Below are positions 52,559 to 62,007 of a DNA stretch of 64,000 nt, in pieces (position 1 is the stretch's first letter; every line of letters begins with the position of its first letter). This stretch comes from an uncultured Lachnospiraceae bacterium (GTDB lineage Bacteria > Bacillota > Clostridia > Lachnospirales > Lachnospiraceae). Below the pieces are notes generated by a model. The model saw nothing but the letters and a program-made list of their open reading frames with translations, had not been told where the DNA came from and made no database searches. The position numbers and the translations under genes were made by a program. The stretch covers positions 1 through 64,000 of the forward strand of contig CALWSG010000033.1 in assembly GCA_944384155.1 (NCBI GenBank), in the 5' to 3' direction.

Positions 52559-54151
52559 ATGTTATTTACATCTTATGAGTTTTTATTTTTTGCGGCAGCA
52601 TGTATAGTACTTTACTATGTGCTGCCTAAAAAGTTTCAGTGGAAGTTTTTGCTTTTATGCAGTTATATATTTTATGCATTCAGCGGAGTTGACAATCTGT
52701 TTTATATAGTATTTACAACTGTATCCACTTATTTTATTACGAGAAAGATAAAGTCCATAGGGGACAGGCAGTCATTATATCTTAAGGAGCATAAAGGAGA
52801 GCTTGACAGGGAAGGAAAGAAAGCGTACAAGGCAGTACAGAAAAAAAAGCAGTGGAGACTGCTTTTATTATGTCTTTTTCTAAATATAGGAATGCTTGCA
52901 GTTGTCAAGTACACTAATTTTGCCATTTATAATATAAATGAAGTAATCGGCTGGTTTGGAAGTGACAATACACTGTCATTTCTTGATATTGCACTTCCCA
53001 TGGGTATATCCTTTTATGTATTTCAGACTATGGGATATGCCATTGATGTGTATAGAGGAAAATATCCGGCAGAGAGAAATTTTTTAAAGCTGGCATTGTT
53101 TACTTCATTTTTTCCACAGCTAATACAGGGACCTATCAGCAGGTTTGATGATTTGTCCCTTACTCTTTATGAGGAACACAGATTTTCAAGCAAAACAGTA
53201 AGTCTCGGGCTTCAGAGAGTACTGTGGGGATACTTTAAAAAACTTGTTATTGCTGACAGAATGTTAGTAGCAGTAAATGCACTGATAGGGGAGCCGGAAG
53301 TGTATACAGGAGCATTTGCATTTGCAGGAATGCTATTCTATGCCTTGGAGCTTTATGCAGACTTTACCGGAGGCATAGATATAACTATAGGTATAGCACA
53401 GGCTTTGGGAATAAAGGTAACGGAAAACTTTATAAGACCATACTTTTCAAAGAATATTAAGGAATACTGGAACCGTTGGCACATTACAATGGGAAGCTGG
53501 TTCACCGATTATATTTTCTATCCTATTTCGGTATGCGGTCCAATGCTTAAGTTCAGCAAGTGGACAAGAGGTCATATGGGTGAAGCAATCGGAAAGAGAA
53601 TACCTGTATGGACCTCCTGCTTTGTTGTGTGGTTTGCCACAGGTATATGGCACGGTGCAAGCTGGAACTTTATAGTATGGGGTCTTATGAACTGTGCAGT
53701 TATTTTGGTATCCCAGGAATTAGAGCCTTTTTACAGATGGTTTCACAGTAAGGTAAATATAGGGGGTACACTTGGATTTAAAATATTCAGGGTAGTAAGA
53801 ACCGTACTTCTCTTAAGTGCCCTGCGTATGTTTGACTGCTACAGAGATGTGCCTCTTACGTTTCATATGTTTGGAACCATGTTTACGGAATGGAACTGGG
53901 GAGAGCTGTTTAACGGTTCTTTAATGAATCTTGGACTTTCACTTACAGATTATATTATACTTATTGCAGGTGCATTTATTATATTTATGGTAAGTATGCT
54001 GCAAAGAAGGGGAAGCGTAAGGGAAAGAATAGGTGCAAAGCCATATCCTGTAAGATTTGCAGTGTGGTTTGGATTGTTTGTCATAGTTATTTTACTTGGA
54101 ACATACGGTATAGGCTACAATGCAAGCCAGTTTATTTATAACCAGTTTTAG
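52559..54151 (+). CDS. DltB-like MBOAT O-acyltransferase
   Basis: The 530-residue membrane protein has about eleven helices and the MBOAT core: LPMGISFYVFQTMGYAID (about residues 142-159), EYWNRWHITMGSWFTDYIFYPI (in two parts about 301-322) and the catalytic His in GIWHGASWNF (about 364-373). It would pass the amino acyl group across the membrane to a cell-surface polymer. It lies between the carrier protein and the SGNH-like gene, as dltB lies between dltC and dltD. Confidence 0.92.
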   Translation: MLFTSYEFLFFAAACIVLYYVLPKKFQWKFLLLCSYIFYAFSGVDNLFYIVFTTVSTYFITRKIKSIGDRQSLYLKEHKGELDREGKKAYKAVQKKKQWRLLLLCLFLNIGMLAVVKYTNFAIYNINEVIGWFGSDNTLSFLDIALPMGISFYVFQTMGYAIDVYRGKYPAERNFLKLALFTSFFPQLIQGPISRFDDLSLTLYEEHRFSSKTVSLGLQRVLWGYFKKLVIADRMLVAVNALIGEPEVYTGAFAFAGMLFYALELYADFTGGIDITIGIAQALGIKVTENFIRPYFSKNIKEYWNRWHITMGSWFTDYIFYPISVCGPMLKFSKWTRGHMGEAIGKRIPVWTSCFVVWFATGIWHGASWNFIVWGLMNCAVILVSQELEPFYRWFHSKVNIGGTLGFKIFRVVRTVLLLSALRMFDCYRDVPLTFHMFGTMFTEWNWGELFNGSLMNLGLSLTDYIILIAGAFIIFMVSMLQRRGSVRERIGAKPYPVRFAVWFGLFVIVILLGTYGIGYNASQFIYNQF

Positions 54152-54174
54152 AAAGGGTTAATAAAGGTTTAGCT

Positions 54175-55221
54175 ATGAAAAAGAAAGCAATAAAGGTAAT
54201 AGTGTCGGCAGTTATAGTAATATTGGCATTATATGGATTGCAGCGTCTCCTTATGCCTAAGTATATGTCAGGAGTTGTGGAAGGTGCCATGATAGCCGAG
54301 TATTATGACGAGGAAAAAGATCATGATGTTATATTTATAGGGGACTGTGAGCTTTATGAAAACTTTTCACCACAGGTATTGTGGGACGAATACGGAATCA
54401 ACAGTTATATCAGAGGCAGTGCACAGCAGCTTATATGGCAGTCATACTATCTTTTGGAGGAGACGTTGTCATATGAAAAGCCTGATGTTGTAGTATTTAA
54501 TGTGCTGTCAATGCAGTATAATGAACCTCAGAGGGAAACCTACAACAGAATGACATTGGATGGCATGAAGTGGTCAATGTCAAAGGTCAACAGCATAAAG
54601 GCTTCCATGACTGAGGAGGAGGAATTTTTAGATTACGTGTTTCCAATACTACGCTACCATTCAAGATGGAATCAGCTTACAGATGAGGATTTCAAATATT
54701 TTTTAAACAGGGATAAGGTTACATTTAACGGTTACTACATGAGAGTAGACGTAAAGGCAGCAGAGAATGTTCCGGAGGGAAGACCGCTGTCTGACTATGA
54801 GTTTGGGGAAAATGCTTATAATTATCTTGACAAAATCCGTGAATTGTGCGAAAAAGAAGGAGTGGAGCTTGTACTGGTGAAGGCTCCAAGTCTTTATCCT
54901 TACTGGTATGATGAGTGGGATAAGCAGATTGAGGAGTATGCAGGGGAATATAATCTTAAGTATTATAACTTCTTAGAGGAAATAGATGAAATAGGTCTTG
55001 ATTTTACAACAGATACCTATGATTCAGGACTGCATCTTAATCTTTCAGGTGCAGAGAAGATGTCAAGGTATTTCGGAAAAATCCTTACTGAGGACTGCGG
55101 GCTTAAGAGCCGCAGAGGCGAGGAGGATTTGGAAAAGTCATGGGACGAAAAAAGAGAGGCATATAATGCGGAGATAAAGCGGCAGCAGGAAAATATAGAA
55201 AAAGAGAAAACGGAGGAATAG
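54175..55221 (+). CDS. DltD-like SGNH-fold protein with Cys at the nucleophile position
   Basis: The 348-residue protein has one N-terminal membrane helix (about residues 7-24) and an outer SGNH-like domain. Block I reads VIFIGDCELYENFSP (about 51-65), where the usual G-D/S-S serine is a cysteine. Block V reads DTYDSGLHLNLSGAEK (Asp about 280, His about 284), and the internal LVKAPSLYPYW is also typical. The protein takes the place of DltD, which helps hand amino acids to teichoic acid. A charged Lys/Glu coil ends the protein. Confidence 0.82.
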   Translation: MKKKAIKVIVSAVIVILALYGLQRLLMPKYMSGVVEGAMIAEYYDEEKDHDVIFIGDCELYENFSPQVLWDEYGINSYIRGSAQQLIWQSYYLLEETLSYEKPDVVVFNVLSMQYNEPQRETYNRMTLDGMKWSMSKVNSIKASMTEEEEFLDYVFPILRYHSRWNQLTDEDFKYFLNRDKVTFNGYYMRVDVKAAENVPEGRPLSDYEFGENAYNYLDKIRELCEKEGVELVLVKAPSLYPYWYDEWDKQIEEYAGEYNLKYYNFLEEIDEIGLDFTTDTYDSGLHLNLSGAEKMSRYFGKILTEDCGLKSRRGEEDLEKSWDEKREAYNAEIKRQQENIEKEKTEE

Positions 55222-55224
55222 TTA

Positions 55225-55764
55225 ATGAAGAAAAGAGTATTGGCACTTACACTTGGAATGATGATGACAGCTTTTGCACTTACAGGATGCAGCTCAGATG
55301 CAGATAATAAGTCTGGAGAAAATAACACAAAGGAATCAGAGAATACATCAGTAAATGAGACTTCAGGATATGTATTTACGTATAATGATATAAAGATAGG
55401 CGTAGATATGGATTTTGCACCTATACTTGAAAAGCTTGGGGAGCCTTTAAGTTATTTTGAAGCAGAGAGCTGTGCTGCCCAGGGAATTGGAAAAACATAT
55501 ACCTACTCTGATTTTGTTATTGACACATATCCTGATGGAGACAGGGATTTGATTTTGTGTATAACACTTAAGACAGATAATGTGGCAACAGAGGAGGGCA
55601 TTGATCTTTCCATGACAAAGGATGACGTAACAGCAAAGTATGGAGAGCCAACAGAGGAAACAGATATTGCCATTGGGTATAAAAAGGATGGAATGAGAAT
55701 TAACTTTATATTTGAAGGGGATACAATGATTTCCATACAGTATGATTCAAGTCTTAATTTATAG
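55225..55764 (+). CDS. Small lipoprotein with two LGEP/YGEP-type repeats
   Basis: The 179-residue protein has a lipoprotein signal (lipobox LTGC, Cys about 22) and then a Ser/Asn/Glu-rich linker. Two similar halves follow, marked by EKLGEPLSYFEAESC (about 70-84) and AKYGEPTEETDIAIGY (about 131-146), resembling the SmpA/BLIP-like fold in which paired domains bind proteins. It starts 3 bases after the SGNH-like gene, so it is probably the last gene of the Dlt-like operon. Function is unknown. Confidence 0.75.
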   Translation: MKKRVLALTLGMMMTAFALTGCSSDADNKSGENNTKESENTSVNETSGYVFTYNDIKIGVDMDFAPILEKLGEPLSYFEAESCAAQGIGKTYTYSDFVIDTYPDGDRDLILCITLKTDNVATEEGIDLSMTKDDVTAKYGEPTEETDIAIGYKKDGMRINFIFEGDTMISIQYDSSLNL

Positions 55765-55817
55765 GCACAGGCTTAAGGAATTATGTAATAAAAGGCGTAA
55801 AAGCATAAGGAGTCATA

Positions 55818-56438
55818 ATGGGAAAATATTATGCGGTTAAGAAGGGCAGAATGCCCGGCATATATACAAGCTGGGAGGAGTGTAAAAAGAATACCCAAGG
55901 GTATCCCGGCACAGAGTTTAAGAGCTTTAAAACGGCAGCAGAGGCGGCAGAGTATATGGGATATGCATACTCTGCCACAGCCGTATTAACGGAAAAGGAT
56001 ACATATAACATAGAAGATGATAAACATATTATAGCTTATGTTGACGGCAGCTATAATATAGCAACAAATGAATACGGATACGGTGCAGTAATAATATCAA
56101 AAGCCGGAGAGATTGAATTATATGGCACAGGAGATAATAAGGAGCTGGCACTTATGCGTAATGTGGCAGGGGAGATAAAGGGTGCCGAGGCGGCAATGAG
56201 ATATGGGGCAGAAAAGGGATATGCAGGAGTTACAATATACCATGATTATGAGGGAGTAGCAAAGTGGTGTACAGGTGAATGGAAAGCAAATAAAGAGGGA
56301 ACTAAGGAATATAAAAGGATATATGATGAATATTCAAAAATAATAGATATAAAATTTGTAAAGGTAAAAGGACACTCTGGAGACAAATATAATGACATGG
56401 CTGATAATTTGGCGAAAAGGGCAGCAGGAGTCATTTGA
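55818..56438 (+). CDS. Ribonuclease H with N-terminal viroplasmin domain
   Basis: The 206-residue protein has an N-terminal RNA/DNA-hybrid binding domain (YYAVKKGRMPGIYTSWEECK, residues 4-23, and SFKTAAEAAEYM) and an RNase H1 domain (about 67-206). Catalytic residues are Asp in AYVDGSYN (about 75), Glu in GEIKGAEAAM (about 118), Asp in YHDYEGVA (about 139) and the last Asp in YNDMADNLAK (about 194-198). It removes RNA from hybrids during replication and repair. Confidence 0.92.
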   Translation: MGKYYAVKKGRMPGIYTSWEECKKNTQGYPGTEFKSFKTAAEAAEYMGYAYSATAVLTEKDTYNIEDDKHIIAYVDGSYNIATNEYGYGAVIISKAGEIELYGTGDNKELALMRNVAGEIKGAEAAMRYGAEKGYAGVTIYHDYEGVAKWCTGEWKANKEGTKEYKRIYDEYSKIIDIKFVKVKGHSGDKYNDMADNLAKRAAGVI

Positions 56439-56475
56439 CAGATACATATTTAAAATAATGGGAGCATAAGATATT

Positions 56476-57819
56476 ATGAACAATCTGAAAGGTTTTTATA
56501 TAAAAAATAAACAGTTGATTATGTTGACAGCATCTGTAGTAATTGGGATATTTTTAATTTTTACGGTTATAGCTGTTGTGGTAAATAATAACGGAAAAAG
56601 CAGCAGCGGAGGCACCATAAAGAAAACCACGGAGCAGGAAACAACAACATTGTCGGCAGAGTCGGAGGAAAATACTACTGAGGAGGAAACTGCCGCAAAG
56701 CAGGATGAAACAACCAAAGAGCCTGAAACAGAACCGGAGACGGCAGATCCATATTCTCTTCCCTATATGATAAAGGTAAACAGGGCAGCAAACTGCATAA
56801 CTGTATACAGTAAGGATACATCGGGACATTTTAGTGTTCCGGTAAAGGCAATTACCTGCTCCACAGGAAAGAATGTAGGGGACACACCGGCAGGTACATT
56901 TACCACCTTAGTGTCCTATAAGTGGCTGTTAATGGTTGACGGCTCCTACGGTCAGTATGCATATAGATTTTACGGACCGATTTTGTTCCACTCTGTTCCA
57001 TACTATTCAAAGAATAAAGGGGATTTGGAATGGGAGCAGTATAATAAGCTTGGAGAGGCAGCTTCCCTTGGATGTGTCAGGGTAACGGTGGCAGATGCAA
57101 TATGGCTTATAGATAACTGCCCTGTGGGAACTTTAGTGGAGGTATATGATGATGCGGATAATCCGGGACCTTTAGGAAAGCCGGAAACTATTAAAATTCC
57201 TTCAGACAGCCCATACAGGGGCTGGGATCCTACAGACCCTGATGAAAATAATCCGTGGCATAAGTTTAAGCCTGAAATAAAAGTGCAAAGCACCAATGTG
57301 ACTATAGAAAAAGGAAGTACAATTGAGCAGCTTGTCAGCAAGCTTGGTGCAAAGGCATATGATACATGCGGAAATGATATAACATCAAAGCTGAAAGCAG
57401 AAGGGGTAAATTTTAACGCTGTAGGTACATATGGAAATGTAAAGCTTAATGTGACAGATGCCATAGGCAAAAGTGCGGATGAGGTTACGGTGCATGTTAC
57501 TGTGAAGGAGAAAGAGGAAACAACAGAGACTTCACAGAAGGTTACAGAGGAATCCACAGAGGAAGAAACCACAACAAAGCCTGAGGAATCCCAGAGCACA
57601 TCAGAAGACTTAACCCAGGATGCAACAGGTGAAGGAGGAGAGACTACAGGAGAAGATAACATTAACACAACGGAGGAGAATACTTCCACATCACAGGGAG
57701 AAAATCAGACAGAGAATAAAACAACCCACTACCAGGATGAAGCTTCAACAGAGGAAGGTTCACAGACGGAAGAAAATACAAGAGTGTACAATTCCGGCGG
57801 AGAGGGTGAGGAGAATTAA
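56476..57819 (+). CDS. Membrane-anchored YkuD L,D-transpeptidase with Thr/Glu-rich tail
   Basis: The 447-residue protein has an N-terminal membrane helix (about residues 14-36), a Thr/Glu-rich linker (about 45-90) and a YkuD domain (about 95-225) with HSVPYYS (His about 174) and the catalytic ASLGCVRV (Cys about 200). An Ig-like domain follows (about 270-345), then a long Thr/Glu/Gln-rich tail. It would make 3-3 peptidoglycan cross-links or attach proteins to the wall. Its last 14 bases overlap the next gene's likely GTG start. Confidence 0.9.
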   Translation: MNNLKGFYIKNKQLIMLTASVVIGIFLIFTVIAVVVNNNGKSSSGGTIKKTTEQETTTLSAESEENTTEEETAAKQDETTKEPETEPETADPYSLPYMIKVNRAANCITVYSKDTSGHFSVPVKAITCSTGKNVGDTPAGTFTTLVSYKWLLMVDGSYGQYAYRFYGPILFHSVPYYSKNKGDLEWEQYNKLGEAASLGCVRVTVADAIWLIDNCPVGTLVEVYDDADNPGPLGKPETIKIPSDSPYRGWDPTDPDENNPWHKFKPEIKVQSTNVTIEKGSTIEQLVSKLGAKAYDTCGNDITSKLKAEGVNFNAVGTYGNVKLNVTDAIGKSADEVTVHVTVKEKEETTETSQKVTEESTEEETTTKPEESQSTSEDLTQDATGEGGETTGEDNINTTEENTSTSQGENQTENKTTHYQDEASTEEGSQTEENTRVYNSGGEGEEN

Positions 57820-58606
57820 GGTTATAAATATTGATTGGAGAAGAACCGGCAGAGGAATATGGATGGTAATACTGTTACTGACCTTCTGCTGGTCTTTTTA
57901 TTTTCAGTTTAGTATGGTGGAAACAGGAAGTCTTGTGAACACAAATGAGAGAGTGCTGCCTATATATTATGTTGAAACAGATGAAAAGGCGGTTGCACTT
58001 ACCTTTGACAGTGCATGGAATACAGATGATTTAGATGACATATTAATGATTCTTGATAAAAATAATATTAAGGCAACCTTCTTTATGACGGGGGATTGGG
58101 TAGAAAGATACCCTGAGGCAGTAAAAAAGCTGTATGAGTATGGGCATGACCTTGGCAACCACGGAGAAAATCACAAGAATATGAGTGAGCTGTCAAGGGA
58201 GGAGTGTGAAAAAGAGATACAGTCAGTACATGACAGAGTGTATGAGATTACAGGCATAGAGATGGATTTATTCCGTCCTCCGTCAGGGGACTATGATGAT
58301 GATGTGGTGAATACTGCAAAGGATATGGGATATTATACTATACAGTGGAATATAGACAGTCTTGACTGGAAAAATTACGGTGTGGCAGATATGATTGAAA
58401 GGGTGGTAGAAAGTAAAAAGCTTTGCAATGGCTCAATAATACTTTTACATAACGGGACAAAATACACTAAGGACGCACTTCAGGGAATAATAGACGGACT
58501 CAAAAACAAAGGATACGAATTTGTTTCTGTTTCGGAATTAATATACAGGGAAAATTATACTATAGATAACAATGGTATGCAGAAAAAGGAAAACAGTGAT
58601 AAATGA
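57806..58606 (+). CDS. Polysaccharide deacetylase (NodB domain)
   Basis: The 266-residue protein has a membrane helix (about residues 16-35) and a NodB domain with Asp in ALTFDSAWNTDD (about 67), metal His in LGNHGENHKNM (about 118 and 122), RPPSGDYDDDV (about 156-166) and a late LLHNGTKYT (about 214). The form is close to the sporulation PdaA/PdaB group, which acts on peptidoglycan or GlcNAc polymers. The start is uncertain: GTG at 57806 overlaps the YkuD gene and has a close GGAG; the frame is open much further upstream, but only in the YkuD tail. Confidence 0.85.
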   Translation: MRRIKVINIDWRRTGRGIWMVILLLTFCWSFYFQFSMVETGSLVNTNERVLPIYYVETDEKAVALTFDSAWNTDDLDDILMILDKNNIKATFFMTGDWVERYPEAVKKLYEYGHDLGNHGENHKNMSELSREECEKEIQSVHDRVYEITGIEMDLFRPPSGDYDDDVVNTAKDMGYYTIQWNIDSLDWKNYGVADMIERVVESKKLCNGSIILLHNGTKYTKDALQGIIDGLKNKGYEFVSVSELIYRENYTIDNNGMQKKENSDK

Positions 58607-58627
58607 GAAATATTTATAATCTATATC

Positions 58628-58656
58628 TTGACAATGGTATAAAGGATTGATATTAT
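58628..58656 (+). promoter_or_regulatory. Promoter upstream of glnA
   Basis: TTGACA (58628-58633), 17 bases, TATTAT (58651-58656). Transcription would start near 58663, directly before a terminator-like hairpin. Confidence 0.65.
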
Positions 58657-58665
58657 TAAATAAGC

Positions 58666-58700
58666 AAAGAGGCGTTATTGGGATAATAGCGTCTCTTTTT
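58666..58700 (+). terminator. Terminator-like hairpin in the glnA leader
   Basis: A 14-bp stem (58666-58679 with 58685-58698, two G-U pairs) with loop GGGAT runs into TTTTT at 58696-58700. It lies just after the predicted start of the promoter at 58628 and 53 bases before the glnA GTG, so it is either an attenuator or a terminator of the deacetylase transcript. A second, weaker stem (TAGCTT 58700-58705 with AAGCTA 58733-58738) ends next to the ribosome site. Confidence 0.65.
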
Positions 58701-58753
58701 AGCTTATTGGAAAGTAAAAATTTCTTGGTAGAAAGCTATGAGGAGGGAAGACA

Positions 58754-60082
58754 GTGAAATATACCAGGCAGGATATCCTCAATATGATTGAGGAGGAGGA
58801 CGTAGAATTTATAAGATTGCAGTTTACCGATATGTTTGGAGCCATGAAAAATGTGGCAATAACAGTAAGTCAGCTTGAAAAGGCATTTGAAAACAAATGT
58901 ACCTTTGACGGAAGCTCCGTTGACGGGTATTTCAGACTGGCTGAAACAGATATGTATCTTCATCCGGATTTAGATACATTTGTTGTATTTCCGTGGAGAC
59001 CACAGCAGGGAAAGGTTGCAAGATTTATATGTGATGTGTACACACATGATAATAAGCCCTTTGAGGGTGATTGCAGACAGGCATTAAAGAAGGTTATTGA
59101 GGAAGCAAAACAGATGGGATATAGCTTTAATGTGGGACCTGAGCTTGAGTTCTTTTTGTTTCATACAGATGATAACGGCAATCCTACAACAATCACTCAT
59201 GAGCAGGCAGGATATTATGATGTTGGTCCTATAGATCTTGGAGAGAATGCAAGGAGAGACATAGTGCTTAGTCTTGAGGATATGGGATTTGAAATAGAAA
59301 CCTCTCATCATGAGGGTGCTCCGGGACAGCATGAGATTGACTTTAAATATTCTGATGCACTTACTGCTGCTGACAATGTAATGACATTTAAGATGGCAGT
59401 AAAGTCCATAGCAAAAAGACATGGTTTATATGCAACATTTATGCCAAAGCCAAAGCAGGGAGTAAACGGCTCAGGAATGCATATAAATATGTCTGTTACA
59501 AAGGATGGAAAAAATATATTTGACGATACTGAAGGCGAGATGGGATTAAGCAGGGAAGCATATTGGTTTATGGCAGGAATAATAAAGCATATAAAGGGAA
59601 TGGCAGTGCTTACAAATCCTTTAATTAACTCCTATAAAAGGCTTATTTCCTTTGATGAAGCACCTATGTATATAGCGTGGTCGGATATGAGCAAAATGCC
59701 TCTTTTAAGGGTGCCTGCATTTAGAGGAGAAGCTACAAGAATAGAGCTTAGAAGTCCTGATACCTCCTGCAATCCTTATCTTACACTTGCAGTATGTCTG
59801 GCAGCAGGTCTTGACGGTATAAGAAATAAAATGGAATGCCCTAAAAAGCTTGATGCAAATAAATTAAAATATTCTGATACTGAAATGAAAGCCATGGGAA
59901 TAGAGGTTCTGCCGCTTGACTTAAAGGAAGCAGTAAATGAATTTAAGAAGGACGGTTTTGTACAGTCAGTGCTTGGAAAGCATATGACAGAGAAATATAT
60001 AGAAGCAAAGACTCATGAATGGAATGAGTATATGTCGCAGGTAACACCTTGGGAGATAGAACAGTACTTATATAAGTTTTAA
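58754..60082 (+). CDS. glnA: Glutamine synthetase, type I
   Basis: GlnA makes glutamine from glutamate, ammonia and ATP. The 442-residue protein has the beta-grasp start, DGSSVDGYFRLAETDMYL (about residues 56-73), the metal and glutamate site VGPELEFFLF (about 130-139), NGSGMHINMSV (about 237-247) and the ammonia/adenine-site EATRIELRSPD (about 325-335). The length is that of the Gram-positive GSI-alpha form, which lacks the adenylylation loop. AGGAGGG precedes a GTG start. The ANTAR gene follows at once, as in several Clostridia. Confidence 0.96.
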   Translation: MKYTRQDILNMIEEEDVEFIRLQFTDMFGAMKNVAITVSQLEKAFENKCTFDGSSVDGYFRLAETDMYLHPDLDTFVVFPWRPQQGKVARFICDVYTHDNKPFEGDCRQALKKVIEEAKQMGYSFNVGPELEFFLFHTDDNGNPTTITHEQAGYYDVGPIDLGENARRDIVLSLEDMGFEIETSHHEGAPGQHEIDFKYSDALTAADNVMTFKMAVKSIAKRHGLYATFMPKPKQGVNGSGMHINMSVTKDGKNIFDDTEGEMGLSREAYWFMAGIIKHIKGMAVLTNPLINSYKRLISFDEAPMYIAWSDMSKMPLLRVPAFRGEATRIELRSPDTSCNPYLTLAVCLAAGLDGIRNKMECPKKLDANKLKYSDTEMKAMGIEVLPLDLKEAVNEFKKDGFVQSVLGKHMTEKYIEAKTHEWNEYMSQVTPWEIEQYLYKF

Positions 60083-60129
60083 TAAAACGTAATAGGGTAA
60101 ATATAAAGAAGATAGTGCGAGGTGATACT

Positions 60130-60672
60130 ATGGCAGGTATTATAGTAGCTTTTCCAAAGCAGAGTGATGCTATAGCCATAAAGAATATTCTTGTCAGAAA
60201 CGGTTATACCGTAACGGCAGTGTGTACAAGCGGCACTAATGTACTGTCGGCAGTCGATGATTTGAATGATGGTATTGTTATTTGCGGCTATAAGATAAAT
60301 GATATGTTGTATTACCAGCTTAGAGAAAATCTTCCTAAGGAATTTGAAATGCTGCTTGTGGCATCTCCTGCAAAGATGGAGGGGGAGCAGTATGACGGAG
60401 TTGTAAGCGTTACCATGCCCCTAAAAGTATATGATTTGGTAAATACTGTGGAAATGCTGTCTGAAACACTGGCAAGGAGAAGAAAAAAGCGGCGTAATAC
60501 TCCAAAGCAGAGAAGTCCTGAGGAACAGCGGCTTTTAGAGGAGGCAAAGATAATTCTTATGAACAGAAATAATATGTCGGAGATGGAAGCACACAGATAC
60601 ATACAAAAGATAAGTATGGATAGTGGAACTAATATGGTAGAAACAGCTGAAATGATACTGAATTTATTTTAA
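60130..60672 (+). CDS. ANTAR-domain antiterminator protein
   Basis: The 180-residue protein has a response-regulator-like N-terminal domain (about residues 1-110, IIVAFPKQSDAIAIKNIL and DGIVICGYKI) that lacks a clear phospho-acceptor Asp cluster, a basic linker (RRRKKRRN, about 115-122) and a three-helix ANTAR domain (about 128-178, LLEEAKIILMNRNNMSEMEAHRY in part). ANTAR proteins bind paired RNA hairpins and stop terminators from forming. It lies 47 bases after glnA, whose leader holds a terminator, so glnA is the first candidate target. GAGGTGAT places the ATG at 60130 instead of the GTG at 60115. Confidence 0.9.
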   Translation: MAGIIVAFPKQSDAIAIKNILVRNGYTVTAVCTSGTNVLSAVDDLNDGIVICGYKINDMLYYQLRENLPKEFEMLLVASPAKMEGEQYDGVVSVTMPLKVYDLVNTVEMLSETLARRRKKRRNTPKQRSPEEQRLLEEAKIILMNRNNMSEMEAHRYIQKISMDSGTNMVETAEMILNLF

Positions 60673-60777
60673 GGCAGGAAAATAAGGTAAGGGTATAGTT
60701 TTAAGGTTTGAAAATTCAATGTTTGGGAAAAGAAAATATATACATATAATTTATTAAAAAGAAAAGAGGAAAAAAGA

Positions 60778-61992
60778 ATGTTTAAGGTTAATGATAATTA
60801 TTTAAAGCTGCCGGGAAGCTATTTATTTTCAACGGTAGCAAGAAAGCAAAGAGAATATCAGACAGCAAATCCGGACAAAAAGATTATAAGGCTTAGCATT
60901 GGAGATGTTACACTGCCTCTTGTACCGGCAGTTATAGATGCACTTCACAGTGCGGTAGACGAGATGGGAAATGCTGAAACATTTAAAGGATATGCACCTG
61001 ACCTGGGATATGAGTTTTTGAGAAAGACAATCGCTGACAATGATTACAGGGCAAGAGGGGTAAATATTGATGAAGATGAAATATTCATAAGTGACGGGGC
61101 CAAAAGTGATTCGGCAAATATTCAGGAAATATTTTCCCTTGACAATAAGATAGCAGTATGCGACCCGGTATATCCTGTGTATGTTGATTCAAATGTTATG
61201 GCAGGAAGGACAGGCACATATGATAAGGATACGGAAAGGTGGTCAGATGTAATATATATGCCATGTACGGCGGAAACTGATTTTGCACCTGTATTTCCTA
61301 AAGAAGAGCCTGATATTATATATCTGTGCTTTCCAAATAACCCTACAGGCTCAACCGTTACAAAGGACCAGCTTCAGCAATGGGTAGATTACGCATTAAA
61401 AATCGGTGCTGTTATTATATATGATGCTGCATATGAGGCATATATTTCAGAGGATAATGTTCCTCATACGATATACGAGTGTAACGGAGCCAAGGGCTGT
61501 GCCATAGAGCTTAGAAGCTTTTCAAAAAATGCGGGATTTACAGGAACGCGTTTGGGCTTTACGGTAGTGCCAAAGGAATTAAAAAGCAATGATGTAAGCC
61601 TTAATGCACTTTGGGCAAGAAGACACGGAACGAAATTTAACGGAGCACCGTACATTATACAGAGAGCCGGAGAAGCAGTATATTCAGAGGAAGGAAAGAA
61701 GCAGACGGCACAGCAGGTAGCTTACTACATGAACAATGCAAAGGTTATAAGAGAGGGCTTATCCTCAGCAGGATACACGGTTTCAGGCGGTGTCAATGCC
61801 CCTTATATTTGGTTAAGGACACCTGACAAAATGACGTCATGGGAGTTTTTCGATTATCTCCTTGAAAATGCTAATGTGGTGGGAACACCGGGTTCAGGCT
61901 TTGGTCCAAGCGGAGAGGGATATTTCAGACTTACTGCATTCGGAAGCTATGAAAGCACAGTGGAGGCTATAGAAAGAATTAAGAAAATGTAA
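60778..61992 (+). CDS. dapL: LL-diaminopimelate aminotransferase DapL
   Basis: DapL turns tetrahydrodipicolinate straight into LL-diaminopimelate using glutamate, feeding lysine and peptidoglycan synthesis. The 404-residue protein has [19 protein letters not shown] (about residues 41-59), [11 protein letters not shown] (about 183-193), the PLP Lys in [15 protein letters not shown] (about 249) and [16 protein letters not shown] (about 372-387). Length is standard. A TATAAT lies near 60746, and AAAAGAGGAAAA precedes the ATG. Confidence 0.95.
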   Translation: MFKVNDNYLKLPGSYLFSTVARKQREYQTANPDKKIIRLSIGDVTLPLVPAVIDALHSAVDEMGNAETFKGYAPDLGYEFLRKTIADNDYRARGVNIDEDEIFISDGAKSDSANIQEIFSLDNKIAVCDPVYPVYVDSNVMAGRTGTYDKDTERWSDVIYMPCTAETDFAPVFPKEEPDIIYLCFPNNPTGSTVTKDQLQQWVDYALKIGAVIIYDAAYEAYISEDNVPHTIYECNGAKGCAIELRSFSKNAGFTGTRLGFTVVPKELKSNDVSLNALWARRHGTKFNGAPYIIQRAGEAVYSEEGKKQTAQQVAYYMNNAKVIREGLSSAGYTVSGGVNAPYIWLRTPDKMTSWEFFDYLLENANVVGTPGSGFGPSGEGYFRLTAFGSYESTVEAIERIKKM

Positions 61993-62007
61993 TAAATATA
62001 AAGATAC

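Noticed and set aside
57003..57689. Minus-strand Ser/Val-rich frame of 228 codons
   Set aside because: It mirrors the Thr/Glu-rich repeat tail of the YkuD gene; repetitive coding on one strand leaves the other strand open.
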